Assembly: GCA_036741775.1 (NCBI GenBank)
Contig: DAINRQ010000012.1
Span: 1 to 64,000 of the forward strand
Direction of reading: 5' to 3'
Origin: JAJKIV01 sp036741775
Lineage (GTDB): Bacteria; Gemmatimonadota; Gemmatimonadetes; Gemmatimonadales; Gemmatimonadaceae
Length of the DNA: 64,000 nt
The translations under genes and the position numbers were made by a program. Of the stretch, positions 16,301 through 26,267 are shown piece after piece (positions within the stretch are counted from its first letter, which is position 1; the number at the start of each line of letters is the position of its first letter). The notes below the pieces were generated by a model. That model was not told the origin of the DNA. It saw nothing but the letters and a program-made list of their open reading frames with translations, and made no database searches.

Positions 16301-17835
16301 TCGAGTCGCATCTGCGCGAGCGTGGCGCCGATGGCGTTCTGCACGCGATCGACCGCGGCCTGCGGCGTCGTCCAGTTGTTGCACATCATGCTGAACTCCA
16401 GCAGCCGTCCGTCCGCGGTACGGACGTAGCCCGACAGCGAACGTACCATCGACAGCGTTCCCGTCTTCGCGCGCAGATTTCCCTGAGCAGGCGTGTCGCG
16501 CATGCGCGTGCGGATCGTGCCGTCGACGCCCGCGATCGGGAGCGACTCGTAGAACACCTGGAAGTTCGGCGAGCGCCGCATCGCCTCGAGGATACTCACG
16601 ATCGCTTCCGGCGAGATGAGATCGCTGCGCGAAAGCCCGCTGCCGTCCCTGACGACGAATGCGTCCTCCGGGATCCCCCACGCCGCGAACTGGCGCTCGA
16701 CCACGCGACGGCCGCTGTCCGCCGTCCCCACACCCGCGCGCTCGAGCCCCAGCGTTCTCAGAAATACCTCGGCGATCTGATTCTGCGACGGCTTCATCAT
16801 CGCTGGCATGATCTCCTTCAGCGGAACCGACAGCACCGTGAACAGAGAGTCCACGGGCGATTCCTGCGTCCACGTCGTTGTCTGTCCGTCCACGGAAATT
16901 CCTCGCTCGACCAGCGCCTCCCGGAGCGCGGCGAGGAACGCCGTGTTCGGGTCGTGCTGCGGACGCGTGATCGTCGCCGAATCACCGAGGGCGATCTGGC
17001 CGCGCACGACCACCATGGACGTCAGCGTGTCATGATAGGCTGAGACGCGCGTGCCTGTGCCGCTGCGGCCGCCGCGTTCACCGCCTCTACTCGCAGCCGG
17101 AGTCGCACTCGTGTCGGGGGCGACGGTGGTGGCCAGTACATGAACACTGGGGAACGTTCGCGAAGGCCCGGTCTCGACGACCGCCGGGTCTCCGACGTTG
17201 ACGCCCGGGCGAACACGAAGGGTCGACAACCCTTCATTGAAGAGCAGCTCGTCGACGCCGGCGAACGACGCGCTGTTGAGTCCGTCCCACGGCCAGGCCG
17301 CTCCGCGAACCGGCCCGGGGAAGGCGTCGCCGAGGGCGACGACACGTCCCGTGATTCGCCGGATCCCGTGCTGCGACAGGGAGTCCGCGATGGCGCGGAG
17401 CGGGCCCATGGCGTCGCCGTCCCTCATGCGGTCGCTCATGGTGGGGTCGCCACGCCCGATGGCGGCGAGGTCTCCCTCGAGCGTGCCGTTCGCGATGGTA
17501 CCGTGCGCCGCGAACGTCGTGCGGAACCGGAACTCCGGGCCGAGCTGCTCGAGGATGACCGACCCCGACACGAGCTTCTGGTTCGACGCCGGGATGAAGA
17601 GCTTGGCCGCATTATGCGCGTAGAGCGTGTCACGCGTTTCCGGATCGACGATCAGGATGCCCCAGAGCGCCGTGCGAAACTCCGGCGCGTTGACCATTGA
17701 GTCGATCATGCGGGGGAGCGTCGCCCGGGTTATCGGAGGCGGACCCGAGGGCGTTGGGCTCGTCGTGGCTCGCGCACCACCGCACCCTGCGAGTGCCGCG
17801 ATCAAAGCAAAGCAAACGGTGCCGCGCGTGAACAT
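16297..17835 (-). CDS. dacB: D-alanyl-D-alanine carboxypeptidase/endopeptidase (PBP4 type)
   Basis: 512 residues, lipoprotein signal with LAGC (Cys18). Penicillin-binding motifs are in order: S84-N-Q-K87 (SxxK nucleophile and base), SQN at about residue 348 (SxN) and KTG at about 455 (AKTGTLS). The long segment between the first two motifs matches the extra domains of class C PBP4 enzymes. It should trim or cleave D-Ala-D-Ala and cross-links in peptidoglycan at the outer face of the inner membrane. A Ser/Gly-Arg-rich insert (about 240-255) is low complexity. The downstream hypothetical gene overlaps its stop. The gene symbol is by family; orthology is not shown. Confidence 0.88.
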   Translation of the reverse strand: MFTRGTVCFALIAALAGCGGARATTSPTPSGPPPITRATLPRMIDSMVNAPEFRTALWGILIVDPETRDTLYAHNAAKLFIPASNQKLVSGSVILEQLGPEFRFRTTFAAHGTIANGTLEGDLAAIGRGDPTMSDRMRDGDAMGPLRAIADSLSQHGIRRITGRVVALGDAFPGPVRGAAWPWDGLNSASFAGVDELLFNEGLSTLRVRPGVNVGDPAVVETGPSRTFPSVHVLATTVAPDTSATPAASRGGERGGRSGTGTRVSAYHDTLTSMVVVRGQIALGDSATITRPQHDPNTAFLAALREALVERGISVDGQTTTWTQESPVDSLFTVLSVPLKEIMPAMMKPSQNQIAEVFLRTLGLERAGVGTADSGRRVVERQFAAWGIPEDAFVVRDGSGLSRSDLISPEAIVSILEAMRRSPNFQVFYESLPIAGVDGTIRTRMRDTPAQGNLRAKTGTLSMVRSLSGYVRTADGRLLEFSMMCNNWTTPQAAVDRVQNAIGATLAQMRLD

Positions 17836-17841
17836 CGACGA

Positions 17842-17873
17842 TCCTCGTTGGGCCGGGGTCGCTGAATAGTGCG
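17842..17873 (-). promoter_or_regulatory. upstream element shared with the gene at 26220
   Basis: This 32-base segment, just upstream of the dacB-like start, matches 26268-26300 upstream of the Gfo/Idh gene in about 28 of 33 aligned positions, in the same orientation. It includes the string CGCTGAATA (reverse: TATTCAGCG). It could be a shared promoter or operator, or a small repeat. Confidence 0.35.
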
Positions 17874-17919
17874 ACTCGGCCCGCTGTGCGGCCAGCAGTG
17901 TCGCCTCAGCGATCGAGGG

Positions 17920-20502
17920 TCAGTCGGCTCGAAGCGCGGCGATCGGTTCGATCCGGGCAGCCCGTAACGCCGGGCGCACACAGGCGGTGACAGCCGTGAC
18001 GAAACAGGCGACTGCCGCGACCCCGATGGTCAGCGGATCATCTGGCCGCACGCCGAACAGGAGCGCGCTCATCGCGCGTGCAGCACCATACGCGATCAGG
18101 ACGCCCGGCACCACGCCGATCAGCGCCATTCGAACTCCGTCGGACACGATCATCTTCCCCACCAACGCCGGATTCGCCCCGAGCGCGAGACGAACGCCGA
18201 TCTCGCGGTCGCGCTGCGCGACCGTAAACGCCAGAAGCCCGTGGATCCCGACGCCCGCCAGCAGTAAGGCGAGCACCGCGAGCGCGCCGAGGATGCGCAC
18301 CTGTGCACGCCGCGTCATCGTCTGGTCACCCACGACATCGGCCAACATCCGCACGTTGGAGATCGGCTGCTGCGCATCGACCTCGCGCACGATCTCGCGA
18401 ATGGCGGGAAGCAGCGCGGTCGCCGGTCGCGATGATCGCACGAGGAGGTCTTTCGGCAGATAGAGGTCACCGGTGCGCTCCGGTGCCTGATCGAACGGGA
18501 TGTACAGTTGCGGCTCGCTCGTTCGCTCGAGCCCTCTCACCTTGACGTCGCCGACGATGCCGACGACGGTGCGCACCTGGCCGCGGGTCTGGAACGTCCT
18601 GCCAATGGCATCGTCGTTAGGCCAATGGCGCTGCGCGAACGACTCGCTCACGACCGCGACGAGTGGTCGGTCACGCGTATCGTCGTCACCGATCACCCGC
18701 CCGCGGCGCAACGGGATCTGCAACGTGCTGAAGAACTGCGACGTGACGAGCCGGAAGCTCGCGCTCTGCGTTCCATCACGGCGGTCCACCTCGCCCGGCA
18801 GGAGGATGAGGGTGATGCCACCCGTCAGCACCGTAGGCAGCCCGCTCGTGTACGACGCCGCCTCGACCCCGGGCAGCGCGCGCACACCCGCCAGGACCCG
18901 GCCGTAGAAGTCCGCCCGTCGCCCCGGCTCGTCATACTTCGGCCTCGGCAACTGCGTTCGGAGCGTCAGCACACTCTCGGACGAGAAACCGATAGGCACC
19001 GCCTGCACGCGCCAAACCGCGCGAATCAACAGCCCCGACGCGATCAGCAGCGCGACGGACACCGCGACCTCGACGGCGACGAGCGCCGTTCGGAGCCGCT
19101 GTCGCTGCGCACTGCCCCGAGTGCCCTGGCGCAACGCGGCGAAGCTCCGCTGACCGCCGACTCGAAGTGCGGGAAGCAACCCGAATCCGAGACCGGTGAC
19201 CACGGAGAACCCGACGGCGATCGCCAGCGCCCGCAGATCGACGCTCGGCTTCGATGAAATCGGCAGCGTGGGAGGCACGAGCTGCGCGAGCAGCGGGACT
19301 GTCAGGTACGCTACGAGCGCGCCCACGAGACCGCCGACACCCGCGAGCACGAGGCTTTCCGTCAGCATCTGCCTGACGAGCCGCTCGCGCCCGGCGCCGA
19401 GGGCGGCGCGGACCGCGATCTCCCGTTCGCGACCGGCCGCGCGTGCCAACGAGAGGTTGGCCAGATTCGCGCAGGTGAGGAGCAGCATCGCGAGACTCGC
19501 ACCGCAGAGCACCAGCAACACCTGACGGTAGCGCGGAGACATCTGGTCGCGCTGCTTGAAGAAGCTGAACCCCATGTCGGGATGGTCATTGGGGTGCTCC
19601 CGCGCAATCTCCAGCGCGATCGACGAGAGCTCGGCGCGGGCTTGCTCGAAGCTCACGCCGGGTTTGAGGCGGCCCACGCCATCGAGATAATTGTTCCCGC
19701 GATTGGCGAAGTCGTCCTCGCGCAGGATGGTCGGGATCCAGAGCTGGACGTCTTCGGTCGGGAACCGGAAGTGCGCCGGCATCACGCCGATGACGACGTA
19801 CTGCTGTCCGTCGAGGTTGAGCGCCTTGCCGATGACGCGATGGTCGCCACCGAGCTGTGATTGCCACAGTCCGTAACCAATGACGACCGTCTGCGCATCG
19901 GACTCTGCTCGGCCCGGATCGAACACGCGGCCGGTCAGAGGCGCCACGCCAAGCAGCGACAGCACGTTCGGCGTCACGTTGGCCGCTGGGACCCGCGCCG
20001 GCTCGCCGCTCCCGACCAGATTGACCGACGCGCCGGTGAATGCCCCCAGCGCCTCGAAGGACCTCGCCTTCGTCAACACGTCGCGGTAGACGGCGGGAGA
20101 CATTTGGTTCATGCACCCCCAGCCGCCGCCGGTGCGCGGCCCCTCGCAGAGCCGGACGACTGCGTCGGGATTGGGGAAGGGGAGCGGACGTACGAGCACG
20201 AAGTCGGCGACCGAGAACGTCGCCGCATTGGCGCCGACGCCGAGGGCGGTGACGAGCACGGTCGCGAGCGCGAAGCCGCGGGAGTTTCGCAGCGCGCGCC
20301 CCGTATAGTGCAGATCCTGGACGAGAATCGCCCAGTGAGCCGCGATGGCGTTAGGTACCACGTCGGTGATGGCGGCAAGCGTCGCGCCGACACGGCCGCG
20401 GTCACGCACGCTTTCCTCGTACGCGCGAGTCAGCTCGGACGCGTACTCCAGACGAAACGAGATCGGATAGAGCCGCAGCAGCGCGCGATAGAAGGCGGTC
20501 AT
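17920..20502 (-). CDS. ADOP-type ABC transporter permease (duplicated MacB/FtsX)
   Basis: 860 residues from ATG 20502; the upstream ATG 20535 would lie in the promoter. An N-terminal helical domain (residues 1-60, AFYRALLRLYP) precedes TM1 (ALATVLVTALGVGANAATF). Then come a MacB-like periplasmic core, three FtsX membrane helices (LLLTCANLANLSLARAAGRE), a second periplasmic core and three more helices (GIHGLLAFTVAQRDREIGVR), ending ALRAARIEPIAALRAD. This matches the acidobacterial duplicated orphan permease family, expected to move lipids, peptides or drugs with a separately encoded ATPase. No ATPase or PadR gene is adjacent, unlike the two related copies at 29494 and 57742. Confidence 0.88.
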   Translation of the reverse strand: MTAFYRALLRLYPISFRLEYASELTRAYEESVRDRGRVGATLAAITDVVPNAIAAHWAILVQDLHYTGRALRNSRGFALATVLVTALGVGANAATFSVADFVLVRPLPFPNPDAVVRLCEGPRTGGGWGCMNQMSPAVYRDVLTKARSFEALGAFTGASVNLVGSGEPARVPAANVTPNVLSLLGVAPLTGRVFDPGRAESDAQTVVIGYGLWQSQLGGDHRVIGKALNLDGQQYVVIGVMPAHFRFPTEDVQLWIPTILREDDFANRGNNYLDGVGRLKPGVSFEQARAELSSIALEIAREHPNDHPDMGFSFFKQRDQMSPRYRQVLLVLCGASLAMLLLTCANLANLSLARAAGREREIAVRAALGAGRERLVRQMLTESLVLAGVGGLVGALVAYLTVPLLAQLVPPTLPISSKPSVDLRALAIAVGFSVVTGLGFGLLPALRVGGQRSFAALRQGTRGSAQRQRLRTALVAVEVAVSVALLIASGLLIRAVWRVQAVPIGFSSESVLTLRTQLPRPKYDEPGRRADFYGRVLAGVRALPGVEAASYTSGLPTVLTGGITLILLPGEVDRRDGTQSASFRLVTSQFFSTLQIPLRRGRVIGDDDTRDRPLVAVVSESFAQRHWPNDDAIGRTFQTRGQVRTVVGIVGDVKVRGLERTSEPQLYIPFDQAPERTGDLYLPKDLLVRSSRPATALLPAIREIVREVDAQQPISNVRMLADVVGDQTMTRRAQVRILGALAVLALLLAGVGIHGLLAFTVAQRDREIGVRLALGANPALVGKMIVSDGVRMALIGVVPGVLIAYGAARAMSALLFGVRPDDPLTIGVAAVACFVTAVTACVRPALRAARIEPIAALRAD

Positions 20503-20537
20503 GGACCCGAGGCCTCGGGGAGAGGGTTGGTCCATAC

Positions 20538-20565
20538 ACTATAGCCAGTGTGGCTATAGCGTCAA
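20538..20565 (-). promoter_or_regulatory. promoter with 21-bp perfect palindrome between -35 and -10
   Basis: On the minus strand TTGACG (20565-20560), a 16-base spacer and TATAGT (20543-20538) form a promoter for the permease. A perfect dyad, CTATAGCCA (20539-20547) and TGGCTATAG (20551-20559) around three bases, fills the spacer and overlaps the -10. A repressor bound here would block RNA polymerase. No regulator gene is adjacent. Confidence 0.7.
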
Positions 20566-20850
20566 TGGGTATAGCGCCCACGGCTGCCCGCATCGGTGAC
20601 AGATGAAGACGCCGGAACGGAACCTCCGCCCGCCCCGCGGACCAATACCCCAGAGCGGGCTCTGCAATCTTGTGACGCGCACGCTCCGATGCACGGCCTC
20701 GCGTCGTGCCGGAGCGACACGCGGTGAATCCGTGCCGCATCAGCGCTGCGTTAGCTTTGAGACCGAGGGAGCGCACCGCTACCGGCGAGACGTCGGCCCT
20801 GGCAGTGCATCGGGCCGCGTTAGGCACGTCACGATTTGAATCGACGCATC
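20566..20850. other. intergenic stretch, nothing recognised
   Basis: Between the permease promoter and the old-yellow-enzyme start. I see no ORF with coding character, no RNA gene and no further dyad; one CGTTAGGC lies at 20818. Confidence 0.5.
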
Positions 20851-21963
20851 ATGGCCACGGCGACACTGTTCACCCCCATCACCGTCGGGAACCTCACACT
20901 CCGGAACCGCATCGTCATCGCGCCGATGTGCCAGTACTCCGCGGTCGAAGGCTGCATGACCGACTGGCACGTCATTCACCTCGGTCACCTCGCGCTTTCC
21001 GGGGCGGCGCTCCTCACCATCGAGGCGACCGCGGTGGTGCCCGAGGGTCGCATCACCTACGCCGACGTCGGACTCTGGTCGGACGAGACCGAGGAGGCCA
21101 TCGCTCGCACGCTCGCGAGCGTGCGCCGCTGGTCCTCCTCCATGCCCATCGCCATCCAGCTCGCGCACGCGGGTCGCAAGGCATCGAGTGAGGTGCCATG
21201 GAAGGGCGGGAAACACCTCGCCCCCGACCACCGGAACGGCTGGCAGACCGCCTCCGCCTCGGCCATTCCATATGCCGAGGGATGGCACGCGCCCACGGCA
21301 CTGGACGCAGAAGGACTCGAGCGCGTGCGAGACGCATTCGCGGACGCGGCGCGCCGAGCGGCGCGGATCGGCATCGATGCCGTGCAGGTGCACGGCGCGC
21401 ACGGCTACTTGCTCCACCAGTTCCTGTCGCCGCTGTCCAATCAGCGAGACGACGAGTACGGTGGCACGCTCGAGAACCGGATGCGCTTTCCGCTCGAGGT
21501 GTTCGACGCCGTGCGCGCCGCATTCCCGGCGGAGCGGCCGGTGACCATGCGCGTGTCCGGGACCGATTGGGCCGAAGGCGGCTGGGATATCGAGCAGACG
21601 GTCGCCCTCGCGCGTGCGCTCGAGACGCGCGGTTGCTCCGGCGTCCATGTCTCCAGCGGCGGTCTGACGCCGCGCCAGCGCATCCCGGTAGGGCCGAACT
21701 ATCAGGTGCCGCTCGCGCGGGCGGTGAAGCAGGCCACGTCCATGCCCGTGGTCGCCGTCGGCCTGATCACCGAGTTCGAGCAGGCCGAGGCGATCGTGAG
21801 CACCAGTGACGCGGACCTCGTGGCGCTCGCGCGCGCGATCCTCTTCAACCCGCGATGGCCCTGGCACGCGGCGGCGCACTTCGGCGCAAGCGTGCGGGCG
21901 CCCAACCAGTACCTGCGCTCGCAGCCGCGGCAGTACCGTGACCTGTTCGATGTCGGGGAGTGA
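20851..21963 (+). CDS. old yellow enzyme family NADH:flavin oxidoreductase (YqjM-like)
   Basis: 370 residues from ATG 20851. The order of motifs is that of the YqjM class of ene-reductases: LFTPITVGNLTLRNRIVIAP, then MCQYSA with the class-specific Cys27 and Tyr29, QLAHAGRKA, and VQVHGAHGYLLHQFLSP (about residues 176-192) with the substrate and FMN-binding His pair. GGTLENRMRF and the C-terminal DLVALARAILFNPRWPW bind the FMN phosphate. It should reduce activated C=C bonds using NAD(P)H in the cytoplasm. It stands alone, 79 bases before a serine hydrolase gene on the same strand. Confidence 0.92.
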   Translation: MATATLFTPITVGNLTLRNRIVIAPMCQYSAVEGCMTDWHVIHLGHLALSGAALLTIEATAVVPEGRITYADVGLWSDETEEAIARTLASVRRWSSSMPIAIQLAHAGRKASSEVPWKGGKHLAPDHRNGWQTASASAIPYAEGWHAPTALDAEGLERVRDAFADAARRAARIGIDAVQVHGAHGYLLHQFLSPLSNQRDDEYGGTLENRMRFPLEVFDAVRAAFPAERPVTMRVSGTDWAEGGWDIEQTVALARALETRGCSGVHVSSGGLTPRQRIPVGPNYQVPLARAVKQATSMPVVAVGLITEFEQAEAIVSTSDADLVALARAILFNPRWPWHAAAHFGASVRAPNQYLRSQPRQYRDLFDVGE

Positions 21964-22042
21964 TCACGAGCCCATGAAACCCCATTCTCCTAAGCAGCGT
22001 AGGAGAGGCCTGTCGCACGCTACCACCCCCACTGCCCATAAC

Positions 22043-23428
22043 ATGCTGAACCTGGTCCCCCTCCGCTCCTCCCTCGCGGTGCTCGCCCTCGTCGCGCTCA
22101 GCGCCTCCACCGCGGCCGCACAGGCAGGCCGAACGCTGGCCGACAAGCTCGATTCCCTCGCGGGTTCGGGCGTGGTCGAGAACCGCGCCGCCGGCATCGT
22201 CGCCGCCGTCGTCAAAGGGAACGACACCCTGCTCCTGAAAGGGTACGGCAAGGCCGATGTCGAGTGGGACGTCCCCATGCCGGCCGACGCGGTGTTCGAG
22301 ATCGGCTCCGTCACGAAGCAGTTCACCGCCGCCGCGCTGCTCCAACTGCGCGACCAGGGGAAGCTCAGCCTCGATGACGACATCACCAAGTGGCTCCCCG
22401 ACTTCGACACCCGCGGCAACAAGCTCACGCTGCGCCGGCTGCTCGACCACACCTCCGGCATGGTCGGGATCACGGAGATGCCGGAGTTCGGTATCCTCGT
22501 ATCGAACGGTCGTTTTCCACGCGATTCCGCGTACGCGCTCATCAGGCGCTACCCGTTCCAGTTCCCCACGGGCGAGGCGCAGATCTACAACAACTCCGCC
22601 TTCTGGCTCCTCGGCCTCGTGATCGAGAAGGCGAGCGGCATGACGTACGAGGATTACGTCGAGAAGAAGATCTTCGAGCCGCTCGGCATGAAGCGCTCGA
22701 TGTACTGCAACAGCTCGGAGAACATTCCGCGCCGCGCGCACGGGTACGGCATCCAGAACGGCGTCATCCGTCGCGCGCCCACCAACGTACACACCTGGCC
22801 ATTCTCCGCTGGTTCGCTCTGCTCGACGGCGGGCGACATGGTTACCTGGCTCAAGGCGCTGCACGGTGGCAAGGTGCTCTCGCCGAAGTCGTACGCCGAG
22901 ATGATCACACCGTCGAAGCTCAACGACGGAACTCCGCTCCGCTACGGCATGGGGATCGGTGTCGGCAAGGACGTTCGCGGTCTCGACTTCATAGGCCACG
23001 GCGGCGCGATCGGCGGATTCGTGGCCGAGGCGACCTGGTATCCGGCGGCGCAGATGGCGATCGTCGTCCTGATCAACAGCAACGGGAACATCGATCCGGG
23101 CGCCGTGGCCAGCGAACTGGCGGCCGAGGTACTTCCGCGGCCTCGCCCCGCGGTAGCGCGTTTCACGGGCGATGGCGCACCGCTCGTCGGCAAGTACAAG
23201 GGCCCATCGCGCGGCCGCGACATGGTGGTCGACGTGACGCAGACGCCGCAGGGGGTTGCCATCTCGGTCAACGGCTCTCCCGCGCGCGTGCTGTCGTGGG
23301 TGGAGGGGCTGACGTTCCGTCAGGGCAATACGTTCCTGACCTTCCGTCGAGCGAACGACGACGGTGGTCCGGCAACGGAGCTGCGGTACGACGCGGGGAG
23401 CGGGTACTACATCCTCAAGAGACAGTAG
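22043..23428 (+). CDS. secreted serine hydrolase, beta-lactamase/class C PBP fold
   Basis: 461 residues from ATG 22043, which opens a signal peptide (MLNLVPLRSSLAVLALVALSAS). Catalytic motifs: S89-V-T-K92, Y182-N-N184, and HGG at about residue 319 in place of KTG (GHGGAIGG), the usual set for the esterase/peptidase side of this superfamily. A C-terminal ~110-residue beta-rich domain (GKYKGPSRGRDMVVDV) is common in such proteins. A true beta-lactamase activity is not implied. The frame upstream of 22043 is a shadow. Confidence 0.88.
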   Translation: MLNLVPLRSSLAVLALVALSASTAAAQAGRTLADKLDSLAGSGVVENRAAGIVAAVVKGNDTLLLKGYGKADVEWDVPMPADAVFEIGSVTKQFTAAALLQLRDQGKLSLDDDITKWLPDFDTRGNKLTLRRLLDHTSGMVGITEMPEFGILVSNGRFPRDSAYALIRRYPFQFPTGEAQIYNNSAFWLLGLVIEKASGMTYEDYVEKKIFEPLGMKRSMYCNSSENIPRRAHGYGIQNGVIRRAPTNVHTWPFSAGSLCSTAGDMVTWLKALHGGKVLSPKSYAEMITPSKLNDGTPLRYGMGIGVGKDVRGLDFIGHGGAIGGFVAEATWYPAAQMAIVVLINSNGNIDPGAVASELAAEVLPRPRPAVARFTGDGAPLVGKYKGPSRGRDMVVDVTQTPQGVAISVNGSPARVLSWVEGLTFRQGNTFLTFRRANDDGGPATELRYDAGSGYYILKRQ

Positions 23429-23437
23429 GATGACGCC

Positions 23438-24994
23438 CTAGAATGTCGCCGGCGGAACGATCGGCAGGCGAGTGATCTCGGCGAACACCTGCGGGCCCTG
23501 AAGCGTGGCATGTGAGCCGGCAAAGACGCGCACATTCCACCGCTTCTCGCGGATGACGTCCGCCAGGTGCATCGTCGTTGGGGCGTTGTTCCCCGGGAGT
23601 GCGACGCCCGATTGCGGCGCCTCGATGAGATCAGCCTGGAACAGGATTCCCTCGGACGGGATCCAGGCGACGAGCATCTCCTCCGCGTGCGGGCTCGTGA
23701 TCTGATGGATCTCGAGTGACCGCCTGCCGTCAGTGAACACCCGCTTCGCACCGGTAATGGTCTCTACCTTATAGTCGGATGTTGGCGGTACCTGATTGCG
23801 CGCGAGCATGAGCGAAGACGTCGGCGCCGTCACGATGCGTCGCAGATAGTCCAGGTTCCCGGCAGTCGTCACCACCGTTGCGCCATTCGCGATGTGGTAG
23901 CGCACGCCGACGAAGTGGTCGTCGTGATGATGCGTGGGCACGACGTACCGGATCGGCTTCCCGGACGCGAGCGTCGCGACCGTCGCGATGACCTCCGACG
24001 ACGTGCTCGACGGCGCGTCCACGACCACGACGTGATCGTTGAACGCGACCACGAGACTCTTGCTGCCGCTCCCGACGGTCCAGACCCCTGGCGCGAGCTC
24101 GAGCACCGACGGCGGTGGGGGCTCCGTTTGCACGGCGGCGAATCCCGCCGGGGGCGCGAGCAGGGAGTCCGGGATCACGTAGTCGAGCGTCGCCATCGTG
24201 TAGCGCAGCGAGTTCACGACCTCGCCGCCGCGATGCAACACGGACCGCGCCGGCATGAGAAGGCCGCCGTCCATCGGCCGCCAGTCGAGAAACTCCGTAT
24301 AGACGTCGGTGTCGCCGGTGAAGACGTCGGTCCCGACACTCATCACGGCGCGCAGCCGGTACGTCCGCGGGTCGAGCCCGATGACGATCGTTCCACTCGG
24401 CGGGATCGTGTACTGCACCGCTTCGACCTCGGCACCACTCTCGAGACGCATGCGGCCGAGGTATCGCCGAGCGCCGGGGTTGGTGGCCTCGTGGGCGGCG
24501 AGCACGTACCACGACGGAAAGAGGAAGAGGTTACCGAACTGCTGATTGGCTGGCGGATAGTTCTGTGTCGAGTAGCGCCGATTGCGCGGCTCGATGTAGA
24601 AATGGCGCGCGCTGTCGGAGACATACCAGTCGGTATAGTGAAAGCCACCTGGCCACCCGCGCGCGCGCCGCCTGACGATGCGCCCGCGGGTGAGGTCGAC
24701 CATCGCGTCGCTGCGCGCCACGGTGCTGTCGTACGGCGGCGTGACTCGGCTCCCCTGCGTGCGATGGTAATCCCAGCCGTCGGAGATCACGCGCACTCGG
24801 CGAGCGCGGCGAAGTGCTTCTACCCCGCCATGCGCCGCGACTGCGGAGTCGATGAGCCGCACGGCCTTCGCGTAGGACTCGCGGAGCGTAGGCGCCGCGC
24901 TGGCGTGCGACCCGTGCGCGCCGGTCTGGGCGTGGATCGGGGCTGAAATGAGAGCGATCGACAGTAAGGCGAGCGAACGCGCGTGGCGCGGCAT
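23438..24994 (-). CDS. exported MBL-fold metallohydrolase
   Basis: 518 residues from ATG 24994 with signal peptide MPRHARSLALLSIALISAPIHA. The N-terminal ~290 residues are a beta-rich domain with no assignment. The C-terminal part is a metallo-beta-lactamase fold: VVVDAPSSTSSE, then THHHDDH (about residues 350-356), which fits HxHxDH, and a later SPHAEEML and GSHATLQ supplying further His ligands. Two metal ions are expected. The substrate is unknown. It converges with the serine hydrolase gene (9-base gap). Confidence 0.8.
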   Translation of the reverse strand: MPRHARSLALLSIALISAPIHAQTGAHGSHASAAPTLRESYAKAVRLIDSAVAAHGGVEALRRARRVRVISDGWDYHRTQGSRVTPPYDSTVARSDAMVDLTRGRIVRRRARGWPGGFHYTDWYVSDSARHFYIEPRNRRYSTQNYPPANQQFGNLFLFPSWYVLAAHEATNPGARRYLGRMRLESGAEVEAVQYTIPPSGTIVIGLDPRTYRLRAVMSVGTDVFTGDTDVYTEFLDWRPMDGGLLMPARSVLHRGGEVVNSLRYTMATLDYVIPDSLLAPPAGFAAVQTEPPPPSVLELAPGVWTVGSGSKSLVVAFNDHVVVVDAPSSTSSEVIATVATLASGKPIRYVVPTHHHDDHFVGVRYHIANGATVVTTAGNLDYLRRIVTAPTSSLMLARNQVPPTSDYKVETITGAKRVFTDGRRSLEIHQITSPHAEEMLVAWIPSEGILFQADLIEAPQSGVALPGNNAPTTMHLADVIREKRWNVRVFAGSHATLQGPQVFAEITRLPIVPPATF

Positions 24995-25113
24995 GATCCA
25001 ATCTCGGCAGATGTCGTCCCCAGAGTACTGCACCGATCCGCGGGCGCGGAGAGCGGTGTGATGAGGTCGGCCAACGCTGTGACGGATCGGCCACTTCCGC
25101 CTGTAGCTCGGGC

Positions 25114-26220
25114 TCAGTGCGCTTCGCTCGCCAGCTCCGGCTTCCTCCACAGGTCGATCGGCTTCGCGATGCCGCTCCGGCGGAACGGCATCGCGATCTT
25201 CCGTCCGAGCCCCGCCGACGCGTAGGCCGCGTGTATCACCTCGAGCACTACGCGACCCGTCTCGCCATCGGAGATCGGCGTCTCGGTGCCGCGCACGCAC
25301 CGCGCGAAGTGCCGCATCTCCTGCGGGAAGCCGTAATTCCAGTGCTCCTCGAACACGGGCCAGGACCATCCCTTGGTCGACGCGGCCTTTTCCACCGCGT
25401 ACCCGTAGCCCACTTCGGAGTACGTCGGCAGCGCGTTGCCCATGAGCATGTCGGCATACGTCTGGCCGTGTGCGCCGAACACTTCGATCGCATCGTCCAT
25501 CCCGCCGGGCTTGGTCCAGCTGTTCTCGACCACGCCGACGGCTCCGCCGTCGAACTCGATGATGGTGAGCGCCTCGTCGTCACCCAGCGTGCGACCGGCG
25601 TGTACCTGCGTCGAGAGCTGCGCGTAGACACTCGTCACGTTAGGCTTGCCGAGGATCCACCAGCAGAAGGCGATGCCGTGGCAGCCGAGGTCCATGAGGG
25701 CGCCACCGCCCGACTGCTCCACGTCCCAGAACCAGTCGGCGTGCGGGCCGGAGTGCTTCTCGCTCTGCTTCACGAGGTGCACGCGCCCGAACGCGCCCTC
25801 ATCCACCATCTGCTTTGCCTTGACGTATTTCGGCGCGAAGAACAGCTCCTCGGCGTAGAGCAGGAGCACGCCGGCCGAGCTGCACGCGTCGATCATCGCG
25901 TCGGCTTCCTCGAGCGTCACGCAGAGCGGCTTCTCGCAGACGACATGTTTGCCGGCGCGCGCCGCGTCGATCGTGACGCGCGCGTGCAGGTAGTTCGGCG
26001 CCGAGACGGAGATCATCTCGATCTGCGGATCGCGGAGCATCTCGCGGTAGTCGGTGTGGAACGACGGGATGCCGTGCTTCCGCGCGAACGCCTCCGCGTT
26101 TCCTGGCGTGGGCGACGCGACCGCGATAACCTCGGCCTCTTCGGGCATCGCCTTCACGGAGGCCGCGATGCAGTCCGCCTGGAAGCGCGAGCCGACGATG
26201 CCGACCTTCACTTTGGACAT
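25114..26220 (-). CDS. Gfo/Idh/MocA-family NAD(P)-dependent oxidoreductase
   Basis: 368 residues from ATG 26220. The N-terminal Rossmann fold starts KVGIVGSRFQADCIAASVKA (residues 4-23). EKPLC at about 97-101 supplies the conserved Lys of the family, and GCHGIAFCWWILG carries a His near the active site. Members oxidise or reduce sugars and cyclitols. No other sugar gene is adjacent, so the substrate is open. The upstream segment 26268-26300 resembles that of the dacB-like gene. Confidence 0.88.
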   Translation of the reverse strand: MSKVKVGIVGSRFQADCIAASVKAMPEEAEVIAVASPTPGNAEAFARKHGIPSFHTDYREMLRDPQIEMISVSAPNYLHARVTIDAARAGKHVVCEKPLCVTLEEADAMIDACSSAGVLLLYAEELFFAPKYVKAKQMVDEGAFGRVHLVKQSEKHSGPHADWFWDVEQSGGGALMDLGCHGIAFCWWILGKPNVTSVYAQLSTQVHAGRTLGDDEALTIIEFDGGAVGVVENSWTKPGGMDDAIEVFGAHGQTYADMLMGNALPTYSEVGYGYAVEKAASTKGWSWPVFEEHWNYGFPQEMRHFARCVRGTETPISDGETGRVVLEVIHAAYASAGLGRKIAMPFRRSGIAKPIDLWRKPELASEAH

Positions 26221-26267
26221 AGTTGCAGCCGAGCCGTTGTGGCGCGGCTGCGCGTGAGCATCGCCCG

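Noticed and set aside
20836..20850. TTG start for the old-yellow-enzyme gene
   Set aside because: ATG 20851 begins right before the conserved LFTPITVGN segment; the five extra residues match nothing in the family.
22043..23428. Antibiotic-resistance beta-lactamase
   Set aside because: HGG replaces KTG and a C-terminal extra domain is present; esterase/peptidase relatives fit better. The same applies to 44109-45509 (HSG).
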